Below, in pieces: positions 7,662 through 17,442 of a stretch of DNA of 64,000 nt (position 1 is the stretch's first letter; the number at the start of each line of letters is the position of its first letter). Position numbers and translations under genes: made by a program. A model generated the notes under the pieces. That model was not told the origin of the DNA and did not search any database. It worked only from the letters and a program-made list of their open reading frames with translations. The DNA is from Methylotenera sp. (GTDB lineage Bacteria > Pseudomonadota > Gammaproteobacteria > Burkholderiales > Methylophilaceae). Where the stretch lies: the NCBI RefSeq assembly GCF_030684185.1, contig NZ_JAUXOY010000017.1, positions 1 through 64,000 of the forward strand. The letters are read 5' to 3'.

Positions 7662-10340
7662 CTAAATTTCGCTAATAAGTGCTTCTTTAAGGGCTAGTAT
7701 GCGAAGCGCATCAAGTTTTTGACCTTTTTTCGCTGAAATTAAAAAGGTGTCTTCAGCACGATTGCCCAGTGTATTGATTTTTGCATTATGTAATTCAATT
7801 TCATGCACCAAGAATTGGTGCGCCAGCGTGGCAAGTAAGCCTGGGCGGTCGTTGGCAATAATCTCCAGCTTATGATTGTTATTATCAGCCTCCTGCGTAA
7901 TAGTGGCTTGAGCCAGTATGGGCATATGCTTTACTTGACGGCTAATACGACCTTGGAGTGGTGGCTCAAGCAGGCAATTTTTATCAAGTTTTTGTGTCAG
8001 TTCAACCTCGATAAATTTTAATAAACCACTATAACTAACTGACTTACCTGATTGATCTAAAACAATAAAACTATCTAAGGCATAGTCATGTTCTGTGGTG
8101 TAAATCTTAGCTTCTACGATGTTATAACCCATGCGATCAAAAAAATTACATATTCTGGCAAACAAGTCATTTTGGTCTTTGCTGTAAATCATCACTTGAA
8201 TGCCATCACCGCTCGGACTTAATCGCGCACGGACAATCGGTTGGTTGGTATTTAAATGCGGGGTTAGAAGTCTGCTGTGCCACGCAATTTCATCACTTTC
8301 ATGGCGAATAAAATAACTAGAACCGAACTTCTCCCATAAATGTTCATAGGATTGTGCACTTAAGCCGAACTTTTTTAATCTTTCTGCGGCTTCAGATTTG
8401 CGCGTTGTAATAGCTTGTTGTACATATAACAATTGGTTTGTTAGTGCGTGTTTAGTCGCGTTGAATAAGCTTTCAAGCAGCTTCGCTTTCCATGCGTTCC
8501 ATACCAGTGGACTGGTTCCTCTAATGTCAGCAACGGTGAGCAAATAAAGTGCAATCAATCTGCGTTCATTAAGCACAAAGTGCGAAAATGTTTCGATAAC
8601 AGCTGGGTCTGATAAATCAGATTTTTGTGCAGTAGAGGACATTTTTAAATGCGCTGCAACCAGCCATGCAACCAGTTCACCATCCGCTTTGGGTAGTCTG
8701 TGCAACTTGCAAAACCGAATGGCATCGATGGTACCTAGCTCAGAATGGTCGCCACCTCGACCTTTTGCAATGTCATGAAACAGCGCAGCTAGATATAATA
8801 AATGGGGTGCGTCAAATTCGGCAAATAATTGACTACACAGAGGAAATTCATGTTTAAGCTCAGGCTTTGCAAAGCGCCGTAAATTAGCCAGTACATTTAA
8901 AATATGTTCATCTACGGTATATACATGAAATAAATCATGCTGCATTTGGCCAATTATTTTACCAAATGCAGGAATATAGCTACCTAAAATACCATAACGA
9001 TTCATGGCGCGAAGCGCATGATTGACCCCATTTGGCTGCGATAGTACTTCAATAAACAACTTCTTGTTATGTTGACTTTGTCTAAAGTCACGATTTACTA
9101 AACGTTTTACGCGTTGCAGATTACGCAATAAAGTTGCGCCCATCCCTTTAAGTTCCGGATGTTTCTGCAACAATAAAAAGGCTTCGAATATAGATGAAGG
9201 TTGTTGTTGTAATAAGCCCGCAGTTTTAGCTTCTAATAACTGATCACACGACTCAAAGTGTTCATTGATTGAAATAATCACTGGTGGTGTAGTAGAAATC
9301 ATTTGCTGAAAAGATTTGAGCAGGACTTCATTTATTAAGCTGACGAATTTAACGCTGCGGTAATAACTTTGCATCATTTGTTCGCTGGCGCGTTTACGAG
9401 GTGTATTCACATAGCCTAGTGAATCAGCTAATTCATTTTGAAAATCAAACAACAATCGGTCTTCGCGGCGATTGCTCAAAAAATGTAATCGTATGCGTAG
9501 TAATTGAAGATTTCGTTGATGTTGCTGAATTTGACGGGCTTCAAGAGGCGTAATAATGTTTTGTTTTGTTAATAATGCCCAGGTATTACTTGACGTTGTT
9601 AGGCGTGAGCCACCCATATTTAAGCACTGCGTAACCCACAGTATCATGTGTATATCTCGCAAGCCGCCCGGGCTTTCTTTGATATTGGGTTCTAAATTAT
9701 AGGCGGTGTCGTTAAATTTGTAATGACGGTTGTTTTGCTCTTTTAGTTTGGCGGAAAAAAAATTGGCTATATCTGTTGGTTTTTCAAGTGTGCCATTCAC
9801 TCGGTTCAAAAAACTTTTGTAAAAATTAGTTTCGCCTGTCAGTAGCCGAGATTCAAGCAAATTGGTTTGAACTGTAATGTCTTTTTTTGCTTCATCTACA
9901 CATTCGTTTAAACTGCGAACACTATGACCTACATTTAAGCCTATGTCCCACAACAAGCCTATTAGGGCTTCAAGCTTGTTATTGATGGAATTGCTTTGCT
10001 CAGTATCAGGTACGTTATCAGGCAACAAAATGAGCAGGTCGATGTCCGAGTAAGGATAAAGCTCACCACGACCGTACCCACCAACGGCAATTAAACAGCA
10101 ACTTTCATCGATATTTGCTTTCGACCAAATAGTAATGAGCAGTCTATCGATTAGCTTACAATGCTGCCTAAATAGGTGCGTGTTATTAGGTTTTTTTAAG
10201 AAGTCTGCTTTTATTGCAGAAAAACCATCTTTTAGATATTGCCGCCAAGCGGCTATATTATTTTTATCAGACTCTTTTGACGTATATTCTTCAGTATATT
10301 GATTACCAGAATGCATAAAGTCAGACTGTTTTTTGGACAA
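7662..10340 (-). CDS. glnD: bifunctional uridylyltransferase/uridylyl-removing enzyme GlnD
   Basis: GlnD senses glutamine and adds or removes UMP on PII proteins, controlling nitrogen assimilation. The 892-residue protein has every expected domain: the nucleotidyltransferase motif GGYGRGELYPYSDIDLL at about 87-103, the PII-uridylyltransferase segment (ESPGGLRDIHM), an HD phosphohydrolase centre LFHDIAKGRGGDHSELG at about 515-532 and two C-terminal ACT domains (about 710-780 and 830-890, the second with NDRPGLLATLA). Its start overlaps the end of map by 20 bases, so map and glnD form one minus-strand unit, as in many proteobacteria. Confidence 0.97.
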   Translation of the reverse strand: MSKKQSDFMHSGNQYTEEYTSKESDKNNIAAWRQYLKDGFSAIKADFLKKPNNTHLFRQHCKLIDRLLITIWSKANIDESCCLIAVGGYGRGELYPYSDIDLLILLPDNVPDTEQSNSINNKLEALIGLLWDIGLNVGHSVRSLNECVDEAKKDITVQTNLLESRLLTGETNFYKSFLNRVNGTLEKPTDIANFFSAKLKEQNNRHYKFNDTAYNLEPNIKESPGGLRDIHMILWVTQCLNMGGSRLTTSSNTWALLTKQNIITPLEARQIQQHQRNLQLLRIRLHFLSNRREDRLLFDFQNELADSLGYVNTPRKRASEQMMQSYYRSVKFVSLINEVLLKSFQQMISTTPPVIISINEHFESCDQLLEAKTAGLLQQQPSSIFEAFLLLQKHPELKGMGATLLRNLQRVKRLVNRDFRQSQHNKKLFIEVLSQPNGVNHALRAMNRYGILGSYIPAFGKIIGQMQHDLFHVYTVDEHILNVLANLRRFAKPELKHEFPLCSQLFAEFDAPHLLYLAALFHDIAKGRGGDHSELGTIDAIRFCKLHRLPKADGELVAWLVAAHLKMSSTAQKSDLSDPAVIETFSHFVLNERRLIALYLLTVADIRGTSPLVWNAWKAKLLESLFNATKHALTNQLLYVQQAITTRKSEAAERLKKFGLSAQSYEHLWEKFGSSYFIRHESDEIAWHSRLLTPHLNTNQPIVRARLSPSGDGIQVMIYSKDQNDLFARICNFFDRMGYNIVEAKIYTTEHDYALDSFIVLDQSGKSVSYSGLLKFIEVELTQKLDKNCLLEPPLQGRISRQVKHMPILAQATITQEADNNNHKLEIIANDRPGLLATLAHQFLVHEIELHNAKINTLGNRAEDTFLISAKKGQKLDALRILALKEALISEI

Positions 10341-11130
10341 ACTCAGGAATAGCAGGCGAGCCGCTAGACAAGGTCATCACTTCATAACCTGTTTCAGTGA
10401 CTAAAATTGTATGTTCCCATTGCGCGGATAAGCTACGGTCTTTTGTGACGATAGTCCAACCATCTGGCATATGTTTAATATCGCGTTTACCGGCGTTAAT
10501 CATAGGTTCTATGGTGAACATCATGCCTGCCTTTAGTGTAGCACCCATGCCGGGCTTGCCGTAATGCAACACTTGCGGGTCTTCATGAAACACCTTGCCG
10601 ATACCGTGACCACAAAACTCACGAACCACGCTATAACCACTTTTTTCGGTAAAAACTTGAATAGCCGAGCCAATATCACCCAATGTCGCGCCAGGCTTCA
10701 CTTTGGTAATGCCTAGCCACATGGCTTGATAAGTGATTTCGCACAAACGCTTGGCTTGGGCTGTGACTTCACCCACATAAAACATGCGGCTGGTATCGCC
10801 ATGGTAACCATCTTTAATGACAGTAATATCAATATTGACTATGTCACCATTTTTTAACTGTTTGTCACTCGGCACGCCGTGACAAATCTGCTGGTTTATT
10901 GAGGTGCAAATAGATTTAGGGTAGGGTCTATGACCATCTGGAGCATAGTTTAGCGGCGCTGGAATGGCGTGTTGTACATCTACAATGTAATCATGACAAA
11001 GTTTATCCAGTTGATCTGTTGTGACACCATGTACAACGTAAGGGGTGATAAAATCTAGCACTTCAGAAGCGAGCTTACCCGCGATGCGCATTTTTTCTAT
11101 ATCTTGCTGGTTTTTAATTGAGATTGCCAT
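10321..11130 (-). CDS. map: type I methionine aminopeptidase
   Basis: Map removes the initiator methionine from nascent cytosolic proteins. The 269-residue protein has the metal-binding residues of the family: HGVPSDKQLKNGDIVNIDIT (first Asp), YHGDTSRMFYVG (second Asp), the GHGIGKVFHEDP His motif, TIEPM (Glu) and SAQWEHTILVTETG (last Glu). Length is close to the usual 260-270. It stands upstream of and overlapping glnD. In many bacteria map follows rpsB; here it is divergent from rpsB with an HDOD gene between. Confidence 0.97.
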   Translation of the reverse strand: MAISIKNQQDIEKMRIAGKLASEVLDFITPYVVHGVTTDQLDKLCHDYIVDVQHAIPAPLNYAPDGHRPYPKSICTSINQQICHGVPSDKQLKNGDIVNIDITVIKDGYHGDTSRMFYVGEVTAQAKRLCEITYQAMWLGITKVKPGATLGDIGSAIQVFTEKSGYSVVREFCGHGIGKVFHEDPQVLHYGKPGMGATLKAGMMFTIEPMINAGKRDIKHMPDGWTIVTKDRSLSAQWEHTILVTETGYEVMTLSSGSPAIPEFVQKTV

Positions 11131-11193
11131 GAACTTGCTATTTTAAGAATGTGAAGCATATTTTAGCATAGCAATTATTCATCATTTATATTT

Positions 11194-12030
11194 CTATTGA
11201 ATTCTTGGGACCCCTACGATACGCATCACTCTGTCAATATCCATCCGTAACAGTGCGGCAATATCACTGTAATCATCAGGCAAAGCTGCATCATCCCAAC
11301 CATTTGCAGAGTGGCGTGCAAGGTTAATCGCTAGTATTACATTACGCACACGCTGTTCGCTTGAGGCATTGTCTTGCATTAGTTTAGAAAGTAGGGGGGG
11401 CAGCTGAAATATCTCCACTAGCTCCTTTTGTAAATCCTGCAATCTAAAACCCAGCACATCTTGCTGAACTGCGACACTTCTGAGTGTTTTGTCAGCATGC
11501 TGCATAGCATATATCGCATTCATTTTGTCCGGTGCGAAGCACCACATTAACATCTCAGCTAAATCGTGTAGTAAGGCGGCAGTTCTAACTTCCTCTGCAT
11601 GAAGGTCTGCCAGATGGGTTGCCCAATCCGCAGCAAAATGTGCGGCTTGATGCGCACGTCGAACAAGCCTAAGCAGGTGCATTAAAGCGGGTAGATTAGA
11701 CTTCAGTATATCTTCAACCAATACTTTGGGCTGTAGATTTAGGAAAAACGAACTCGTCCCCATCATTAATATGGCTTGGTCGGCTTGCACAAGATCTTGA
11801 AGTTGTTTTTTACCTTTATGCTTCTGTGAAAAAGTTAATACCTTAAATACCATCATTGGATCATTCAAAACAGCTGATGAAATAGCGCGAGCACTTAAGT
11901 TATCTTCATCTTCTTTCAAGCGTGCAATTTCGCGTGCAGTATGTTTAAGTACCGGAATTTCAGCCTTTCTAATAAAATCAATCCAGGCACTTATATCCCT
12001 GGTGACTAATTCTTGGGGTGTTGATGACAT
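11194..12030 (-). CDS. HDOD-domain protein
   Basis: The 278-residue protein begins its HDOD domain near residue 20 (PVLKHTAREIARL) and carries the degenerate HD-like motif AALLHDLAEMLMW near residue 150. HDOD proteins are HD-related output domains found in signalling and gene-regulation contexts, usually without proven enzymatic activity. It is transcribed in the direction of map but separated from it by about 60 bases, and is divergent from rpsB across a 372-base region. A regulatory role is plausible, not shown. Confidence 0.85.
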   Translation of the reverse strand: MSSTPQELVTRDISAWIDFIRKAEIPVLKHTAREIARLKEDEDNLSARAISSAVLNDPMMVFKVLTFSQKHKGKKQLQDLVQADQAILMMGTSSFFLNLQPKVLVEDILKSNLPALMHLLRLVRRAHQAAHFAADWATHLADLHAEEVRTAALLHDLAEMLMWCFAPDKMNAIYAMQHADKTLRSVAVQQDVLGFRLQDLQKELVEIFQLPPLLSKLMQDNASSEQRVRNVILAINLARHSANGWDDAALPDDYSDIAALLRMDIDRVMRIVGVPRIQ

Positions 12031-12402
12031 TTAACAATCTCCTTTGCTAGCTTCACAACATACAGGTTGTCGTAATGATTAAAAGCATTAAAAAGAACTA
12101 TAAAAATAGCGCTTATTATTCAATGGCAAGGTTTATAGTGAATTTGCATTCAATATCGAGCCAAAATGAATTGGCGGTTAATCATTTGAAGTAATAAGCT
12201 AGCAAACTCAAATGCTTAGTGGTATTATTTCGCCTCTGCAATTTAGCAGAAACGTATTGAGAAATACGTTGTTTAAAATTTACATACAACCCAATCAAGG
12301 GTGCCTTAGACTTAAACCTAACTTTAATTAGAGTAAGGTTTTGTAAAATAAGGTGTTTTTGGAGTTGTGTGAATATATAACCCTTTTGAAAAGAGAAATA
12401 TT
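12031..12402 (+). promoter_or_regulatory. rpsB promoter region and structured leader
   Basis: This gene-free stretch holds two adjacent perfect hairpins: TCTGC / GCAGA (12235-12250, loop AATTTA) and AACGTATT / AATACGTT with a GAGA tetraloop (12251-12270). In gammaproteobacteria the rpsB leader binds ribosomal protein S2, which represses rpsB-tsf translation; these hairpins sit where such a leader would lie, about 130 bases before the rpsB start. S2 binding here is an inference. I cannot name the promoter elements with confidence. Confidence 0.5.
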
Positions 12403-13149
12403 ATGTCAGTCACTATGCGTGATATGTTGGAAGCTGGAGTTCACTTCGGCCATCAAACCCGTTACTGGAATCCAAAAATGGCACCGTTTATTTTTGGTGA
12501 CCGCAACAAAATCCATATTGTTAACCTTGAAAAATCATTACCAATGTTTGAAGATGCGCTTAAACACGTACGCACATTGGCTGCAAACAAGGGTCGTATC
12601 TTATTCGTAGGTACAAAACGTCAAGCACGCGATATCGTAAAAGAAGAAGCGAGTCGTTCTGGTTGTGCTTATGTAAATCACCGTTGGTTAGGCGGTATGC
12701 TGACTAACTTTAAAACTGTTAAACAATCTATCAAGCGTCTTCATGATTTTGAAGCGATGTTGCTGGATGGCAGCTTAGAAAAGTTTGGTAAAAAAGAAGC
12801 ATTAGGCTATAAGCGTGAAATTGAAAAATTAGAGCGTTCAATTGGCGGTATTAAAGAAATGGGCGGTTTGCCAGACGCTATTTTTATTATCGACGTTGGT
12901 CATGAAAGCGGCGCGATTACTGAAGCGGCTAAACTAGGTATCCCTGTGATTGGTATTGTAGATACTAATAACTCACCTGATGGCGTTGCATTCGTTATTC
13001 CTGGTAATGATGACTCAAGTCGTGCGATTCGCTTGTATGCGCGTGGTATTGCTGACGCGGTGCTTGAAGGCCGTAACTCTGTTATTACCGAGCTTGTTAA
13101 ATCTGCTAGCGAAGAAACTGCGGAAGCGGCTGAAGTAGCGGCTGCGTAA
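12403..13149 (+). CDS. rpsB: 30S ribosomal protein S2
   Basis: The 248-residue protein has both S2 signatures: the N-terminal [20 protein letters not shown] and the central [20 protein letters not shown] followed by [13 protein letters not shown]2 sits on the head-body junction of the 30S subunit and helps recruit S1. It starts the rpsB-tsf pair, with a GAGAAA-type ribosome site before the ATG, and is followed by a terminator hairpin that could attenuate tsf transcription. Confidence 0.98.
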   Translation: MSVTMRDMLEAGVHFGHQTRYWNPKMAPFIFGDRNKIHIVNLEKSLPMFEDALKHVRTLAANKGRILFVGTKRQARDIVKEEASRSGCAYVNHRWLGGMLTNFKTVKQSIKRLHDFEAMLLDGSLEKFGKKEALGYKREIEKLERSIGGIKEMGGLPDAIFIIDVGHESGAITEAAKLGIPVIGIVDTNNSPDGVAFVIPGNDDSSRAIRLYARGIADAVLEGRNSVITELVKSASEETAEAAEVAAA

Positions 13150-13162
13150 TAGAATATACCTT

Positions 13163-13187
13163 AAAAGGGGCTTACAGCCCCTTTTTT
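13163..13187 (+). terminator. intrinsic terminator/attenuator between rpsB and tsf
   Basis: AAAAGGGGC (13163-13171) pairs with GCCCCTTTT (13177-13185) around TTACA, with T residues continuing to 13187. A terminator here is common and sets a lower or separate level of tsf expression. Confidence 0.85.
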
Positions 13188-13295
13188 AATTTTAGAATAG
13201 AGCTTTGACTTTCTTCTAAAATATTAAAAATATACATTTAAATCAATAAATTAAATCATAACTTTAATGTGATTTATGGAAATTAGGAGCTTAAA

Positions 13296-14171
13296 ATGGC
13301 TGAAATTACCGCAAGCATGGTAAAAGAATTACGTGAGCGCACAGATGCGCCTATGATGGATTGTAAAAAAGCATTGACTGAAGCAGAAGGCGATATGACG
13401 CGTGCTGAAGAAATTTTGCGCGTACGTTTTGGTAATAAGGCAAGCAAAGCGGCTGGCCGCGTAGCTGCTGAAGGTACTGTGGGTATCAGCATTAGCGCAG
13501 ATGGTAAATCTGGCGCGATGATCGAAGTGAATTCTGAAACGGATTTCTGTGCTAAAAATGAAGACTTTTTGAAATTTGTTAACGAATTAGCGGCTATTGT
13601 TGCGGCTAATACGCCAGCAGATATCGCTGAAGTTAGCACGTTAAAAATGCGTGATTCTACTGTTGAAGAAACGCGCGCGCAATTGGTTGGTAAAATCGGC
13701 GAAAACATCACGCCACGTCGTTTCGTTCGCCCTGCAGTACAAGGCAAACTTGCCAGTTATGTTCATGGCAGCAAAATCGGTGTGTTAGTTGATCTAGTGG
13801 GTGGCGATGACGCTTTAGCTAAAGACATTGCAATGCATATTGCCGCAGCTAAACCAAAATCATTAGATGCTTCAGGTATTGATGCCAGTTTGATTGAAGC
13901 TGAGCGCCGTGTCGCCATTGAAAAAGCTAAAGAGGCTGGTAAGCCTGAAGCTATGTTGGAAAAAATTGCGGACGGAACAGTACAAAAATTCCTAAAAGAA
14001 GTTACTTTATTGAGTCAAACATTTGTTAAAGATGACAAACTTACGATTGAGCAATTGCTTAAATCTAAAGGCGCATCAGTGGCTTCATTTACCATGTTTA
14101 CTGTTGGTGAAGGCATTGAGAAAGTGGTCGTTGATTACGCGGCAGAGGTTGCAGCAGCAGCAAAAGTATAA
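13296..14171 (+). CDS. tsf: elongation factor Ts
   Basis: EF-Ts exchanges GDP for GTP on EF-Tu. The 291-residue protein has the N-terminal UBA-like segment ([20 protein letters not shown]) and the signature core [10 protein letters not shown] near residue 85 that contacts EF-Tu, with Cys replacing the more usual Val. Length matches the family. A GGAG ribosome site precedes the ATG. It lies downstream of rpsB as in almost all bacteria and ends before a strong terminator. Confidence 0.98.
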   Translation: MAEITASMVKELRERTDAPMMDCKKALTEAEGDMTRAEEILRVRFGNKASKAAGRVAAEGTVGISISADGKSGAMIEVNSETDFCAKNEDFLKFVNELAAIVAANTPADIAEVSTLKMRDSTVEETRAQLVGKIGENITPRRFVRPAVQGKLASYVHGSKIGVLVDLVGGDDALAKDIAMHIAAAKPKSLDASGIDASLIEAERRVAIEKAKEAGKPEAMLEKIADGTVQKFLKEVTLLSQTFVKDDKLTIEQLLKSKGASVASFTMFTVGEGIEKVVVDYAAEVAAAAKV

Positions 14172-14250
14172 TCTTGAATATAAATTTTATTCAAAATACG
14201 AAATATCGTGACTTGAAAATATAATTTGTTAATATCAATTTGCAAGACCG

Positions 14251-14287
14251 AAAATGGATTAAGCATATTGCTTAATCCATTTTTTTT
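14251..14287 (+). terminator. intrinsic terminator after tsf
   Basis: AAAATGGATTAAGC (14251-14264) pairs perfectly over 14 bp with GCTTAATCCATTTT (14270-14283), loop ATATT, followed by a T run. Confidence 0.9.
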
Positions 14288-14375
14288 AGCAAAGATTTAA
14301 TAATTTTTACACTTAATTTTGGCATGAATAGTGGTTTTTATGCTTAAATAAGCAAACTTAAAAAAGAGGAATATT

Positions 14376-15092
14376 ATGGCTGCACCTGCCTATAAGCGCA
14401 TCTTACTCAAACTTTCTGGCGAGGCCTTGATGGGCGATGATGCCTATGGGATTAACCGCGCTACTATCAGTCGCATCGTTGGAGAAGTGAAAGAAGTTGT
14501 TGATCTGGGCGTGCAAGTTGCCGTGGTAATTGGTGGTGGCAATATATTCCGTGGTGTAGCGCCAGCAGCTGAAGGTATGGATAGAGCGACTGCAGATTAT
14601 ATGGGTATGCTTGCTACGGTGATGAATGCTATGGCATTGCAAGATGCCATGAAAAATATTGGGCTCAACGCACGCGTGCAAAGTGCACTGAATATTGAAC
14701 AAGTAGCAGAGCCTTATATTCGCGGCAAGGCAATTCGTTATTTAGAAGAAGGGCGTGTGGTTATTTTTGGTGCCGGCACAGGAAATCCATTCTTTACTAC
14801 AGATACTGCAGCAGCACTTCGCGGTATGGAAATGAATGCTGAAATAGTCATTAAGGCCACTAAAGTGGATGGTATCTATACAGATGATCCTAAAACCAAC
14901 CCCGAGGCGATGCGCTATAAAACTATCACGTTTGATGAGGCGATTACTAAAAATCTTAAAGTGATGGATGCAACGGCACTCACTTTATGCCGTGATCAAA
15001 AACTACCTATTTCAGTATTTAGTATATTTAAACAGGGTGCACTTAAAAAAGTGGTCATGGGTGAAGATGAAGGCACTATGGTTACTCCCTAA
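14376..15092 (+). CDS. pyrH: UMP kinase
   Basis: The enzyme phosphorylates UMP to UDP with ATP. The 238-residue protein is of the bacterial amino-acid-kinase-fold type: [10 protein letters not shown] near the N-terminus, [11 protein letters not shown] at about 50-60, the nucleotide-binding [16 protein letters not shown] in the middle and [13 protein letters not shown] later. An AGAGGA ribosome site precedes the ATG. It begins the pyrH-frr-uppS-cdsA-dxr-rseP-bamA string. Confidence 0.98.
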   Translation: MAAPAYKRILLKLSGEALMGDDAYGINRATISRIVGEVKEVVDLGVQVAVVIGGGNIFRGVAPAAEGMDRATADYMGMLATVMNAMALQDAMKNIGLNARVQSALNIEQVAEPYIRGKAIRYLEEGRVVIFGAGTGNPFFTTDTAAALRGMEMNAEIVIKATKVDGIYTDDPKTNPEAMRYKTITFDEAITKNLKVMDATALTLCRDQKLPISVFSIFKQGALKKVVMGEDEGTMVTP

Positions 15093-15196
15093 GGGTTACA
15101 CCTTTATGGCTACGCCATAAGCAGTTTTTTGAAAGTTGAAGCTATAGCATCGTCAAGAATGTGTAAAAAATTATAAGTATTAAGTTGGAGAAAGAA

Positions 15197-15754
15197 ATGT
15201 TAGACGAAATTAAAAAAACCACAGAACAAAAAATGTACAGGTCTCTAGAAGCGTTAAAGGCGGACTTAGCAAAAGTGCGTACTGGTCGTGCTCATACTGG
15301 TTTGTTAGATCATGTGATGGTCGAGTACTATGGCTCTATGGTTGCCGTCAATCAAGTTGCTAACGTTAATTTAGGCGATGCCCGCACAATTAACGTACAA
15401 CCTTTTGAAAAAAGTATGATTGGTAAAGTTGAAAAGGCTATTCGTGATTGTGATTTGGGCCTAAATCCTGCCACTAATGGCGATTTAATTCGCGTTCCTA
15501 TGCCTATGCTTACTGAAGAGCGTCGTCGTGATATGACTAAGATTGTACGGTCTGAAGCGGAAAGTGCAAAAGTTTCGGTGCGAAATGTCCGCCGCGATGC
15601 CAATGACACATTGAAGAAGTTATTAAAAGATAAAGAGATTTCTGAAGATGATGAGCGCCGTGCACAAGACGACATTCAAAAAGCTACAGATAAAGCTGTA
15701 GCTGAAATAGATAAAATGTTGCAAGCCAAAGAAGTAGAGTTAATGGCTGTATAA
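15197..15754 (+). CDS. frr: ribosome recycling factor
   Basis: Frr works with EF-G to split the ribosome after termination. The ATG at 15197 is chosen because GGAGAAAGAA directly precedes it and it gives 185 residues, the standard length. An in-frame TTG 12 bases upstream lies within the ribosome site and is unlikely. The basic patch [13 protein letters not shown] and the C-terminal [19 protein letters not shown] are typical of the family. It lies 104 bases after pyrH. Confidence 0.98.
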   Translation: MLDEIKKTTEQKMYRSLEALKADLAKVRTGRAHTGLLDHVMVEYYGSMVAVNQVANVNLGDARTINVQPFEKSMIGKVEKAIRDCDLGLNPATNGDLIRVPMPMLTEERRRDMTKIVRSEAESAKVSVRNVRRDANDTLKKLLKDKEISEDDERRAQDDIQKATDKAVAEIDKMLQAKEVELMAV

Positions 15755-15824
15755 GCATCTATGGCTTCTGAAACTTCTACTACGATTAACTTTAAAAACT
15801 TAAACTCATCTGACTGGAGCGTGT

Positions 15825-16583
15825 GTGGCTTTTTTTACTAGCGCTACTCAGAACATCCCATCTACCGCTGAAATTCCTAAACACATCGCTGTTATTATGG
15901 ATGGCAATGGACGCTGGGCGCGCAAGCGCTTTTTACCTCGAATAGCAGGCCATAAACGAGGCGTTGAAACTGTACGTGACCTGGTTAAATATTGCGCGAG
16001 TCTAAAAGTTGAGTATTTAACATTATTTGCCTTCAGTAGTGAAAATTGGCGCAGACCAGCAGAGGAAGTCACTTTTTTAATGGGCTTGTTTATGCAGGCG
16101 TTAAAACGTGAGGTAACAAAGTTACATCAAAACAATATCAAGCTGATTATGATTGGCGATCGTAGCCGTTTTGATGCAGAACTGGTCTCCCAAATTGAAG
16201 CATCCGAACAACTCACTGCTGGCAATACTGGTTTAATATTGACAATAGCCGCTAATTACGGTGGTCGTTGGGATATTCTACAAGCGGTTAATAAAATGCA
16301 ATTGGCTACACCCCAACTGACAGGGTTTTATCGCGAAGACCATCTTAGCCAATATTTATCAATGAATTATGCGCCAGAACCTGATTTGTTTATCCGTACT
16401 GGTGGCGAAAAACGCATTAGTAATTTCCTGCTTTGGCAGCTTGCTTATACAGAGTTATATTTCACTGATACCTTATGGCCTGACTTTAACGAAGAAGCCT
16501 TTAACTTGGCCATTCAATCATATCAAAAACGTGAGCGTCGATTCGGTCGTACAAGTGAACAACTCACTGAAGCTAAAATTTAG
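15825..16583 (+). CDS. uppS: undecaprenyl diphosphate synthase
   Basis: UppS makes the C55 lipid carrier for peptidoglycan and O-antigen from FPP and IPP. The 252-residue protein has the cis-prenyltransferase motifs [11 protein letters not shown] (catalytic Asp near residue 25), the SSENWRRP loop and [12 protein letters not shown] with the substrate-binding Arg. The start is a GTG with GGAG five bases upstream. cdsA follows after 31 bases. Confidence 0.97.
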   Translation: MAFFTSATQNIPSTAEIPKHIAVIMDGNGRWARKRFLPRIAGHKRGVETVRDLVKYCASLKVEYLTLFAFSSENWRRPAEEVTFLMGLFMQALKREVTKLHQNNIKLIMIGDRSRFDAELVSQIEASEQLTAGNTGLILTIAANYGGRWDILQAVNKMQLATPQLTGFYREDHLSQYLSMNYAPEPDLFIRTGGEKRISNFLLWQLAYTELYFTDTLWPDFNEEAFNLAIQSYQKRERRFGRTSEQLTEAKI

Positions 16584-16614
16584 CTTCATATAAATTATTT
16601 AACGCCTAAAAATC

Positions 16615-17442
16615 ATGCTTAAAACTAGAATCATCACAGCCATTGTGCTTATTGTTGGCTTTACCGCAGCATTATTTAAAGCTTCTGACATGGCGTGGGC
16701 TTTTATTACTTTGGCGGCAACGCTCATTGCAGTTTGGGAGTGGTCAAATCTGATTAAGCTAGCAAAGCGTCAAATGTATCTCAATATGACCATTGCTTTG
16801 AGTCTTGGCTTGATGGTGATTTTTGCATCAAATATACCATTGGGTCATTACAAGGATGAGTTGGAGTTTGTTCTGTTATGTACTTCCGCTCTATTTTGGA
16901 TAGTTTTAGCCCCCGTTTGGCTTATTTCAAGAAAGAAAGTTAGCCAAAAATTTATATTGAGCCTGCTGGGATTATCCCTGCTACTAGCTTTATGGGTGGC
17001 TTTGAATGGTTTGCATAGTATCAGTCCGTGGTTGTTATTGGGGGTGCTGGCAACAGTCTGGTTGGCTGATAGTGCAGCCTATTTTGCAGGAAAGTCTTTT
17101 GGGCGCCATAAACTTGCACCTGAAATTAGCCCTGGAAAAACATGGGAAGGTGTTGCTGGTGCAATTTTGGCTGCAACTTTTTATGGACTATTACTCTGCC
17201 ACTACTTACATTACAGTCATTGGTTGATTGTAGGTTTATGGCTCATTGTTGTGCTTAGCGTGATGGGTGATTTGTTTGAATCACTATTGAAACGGCAGGC
17301 TGGCGTTAAAGATAGTAGCCAGCTACTGCCAGGCCATGGCGGTGTGCTTGATAGAATAGATGGGTTGATTCCCACCTTGCCATTGGTCTTGTTTTATATT
17401 TATTTCCCTCTTTTTTCAAATCTGCAATTACATGTTCGATAA
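16615..17442 (+). CDS. cdsA: phosphatidate cytidylyltransferase
   Basis: CdsA makes CDP-diacylglycerol for all phospholipids. The 275-residue integral membrane protein has about eight hydrophobic segments and the family signature near the C-terminus, SLLKRQAGVKDSSQLLPGHG followed by GVLDRID. Its last codons overlap the start of dxr by 11 bases, indicating translational coupling. Confidence 0.96.
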   Translation: MLKTRIITAIVLIVGFTAALFKASDMAWAFITLAATLIAVWEWSNLIKLAKRQMYLNMTIALSLGLMVIFASNIPLGHYKDELEFVLLCTSALFWIVLAPVWLISRKKVSQKFILSLLGLSLLLALWVALNGLHSISPWLLLGVLATVWLADSAAYFAGKSFGRHKLAPEISPGKTWEGVAGAILAATFYGLLLCHYLHYSHWLIVGLWLIVVLSVMGDLFESLLKRQAGVKDSSQLLPGHGGVLDRIDGLIPTLPLVLFYIYFPLFSNLQLHVR

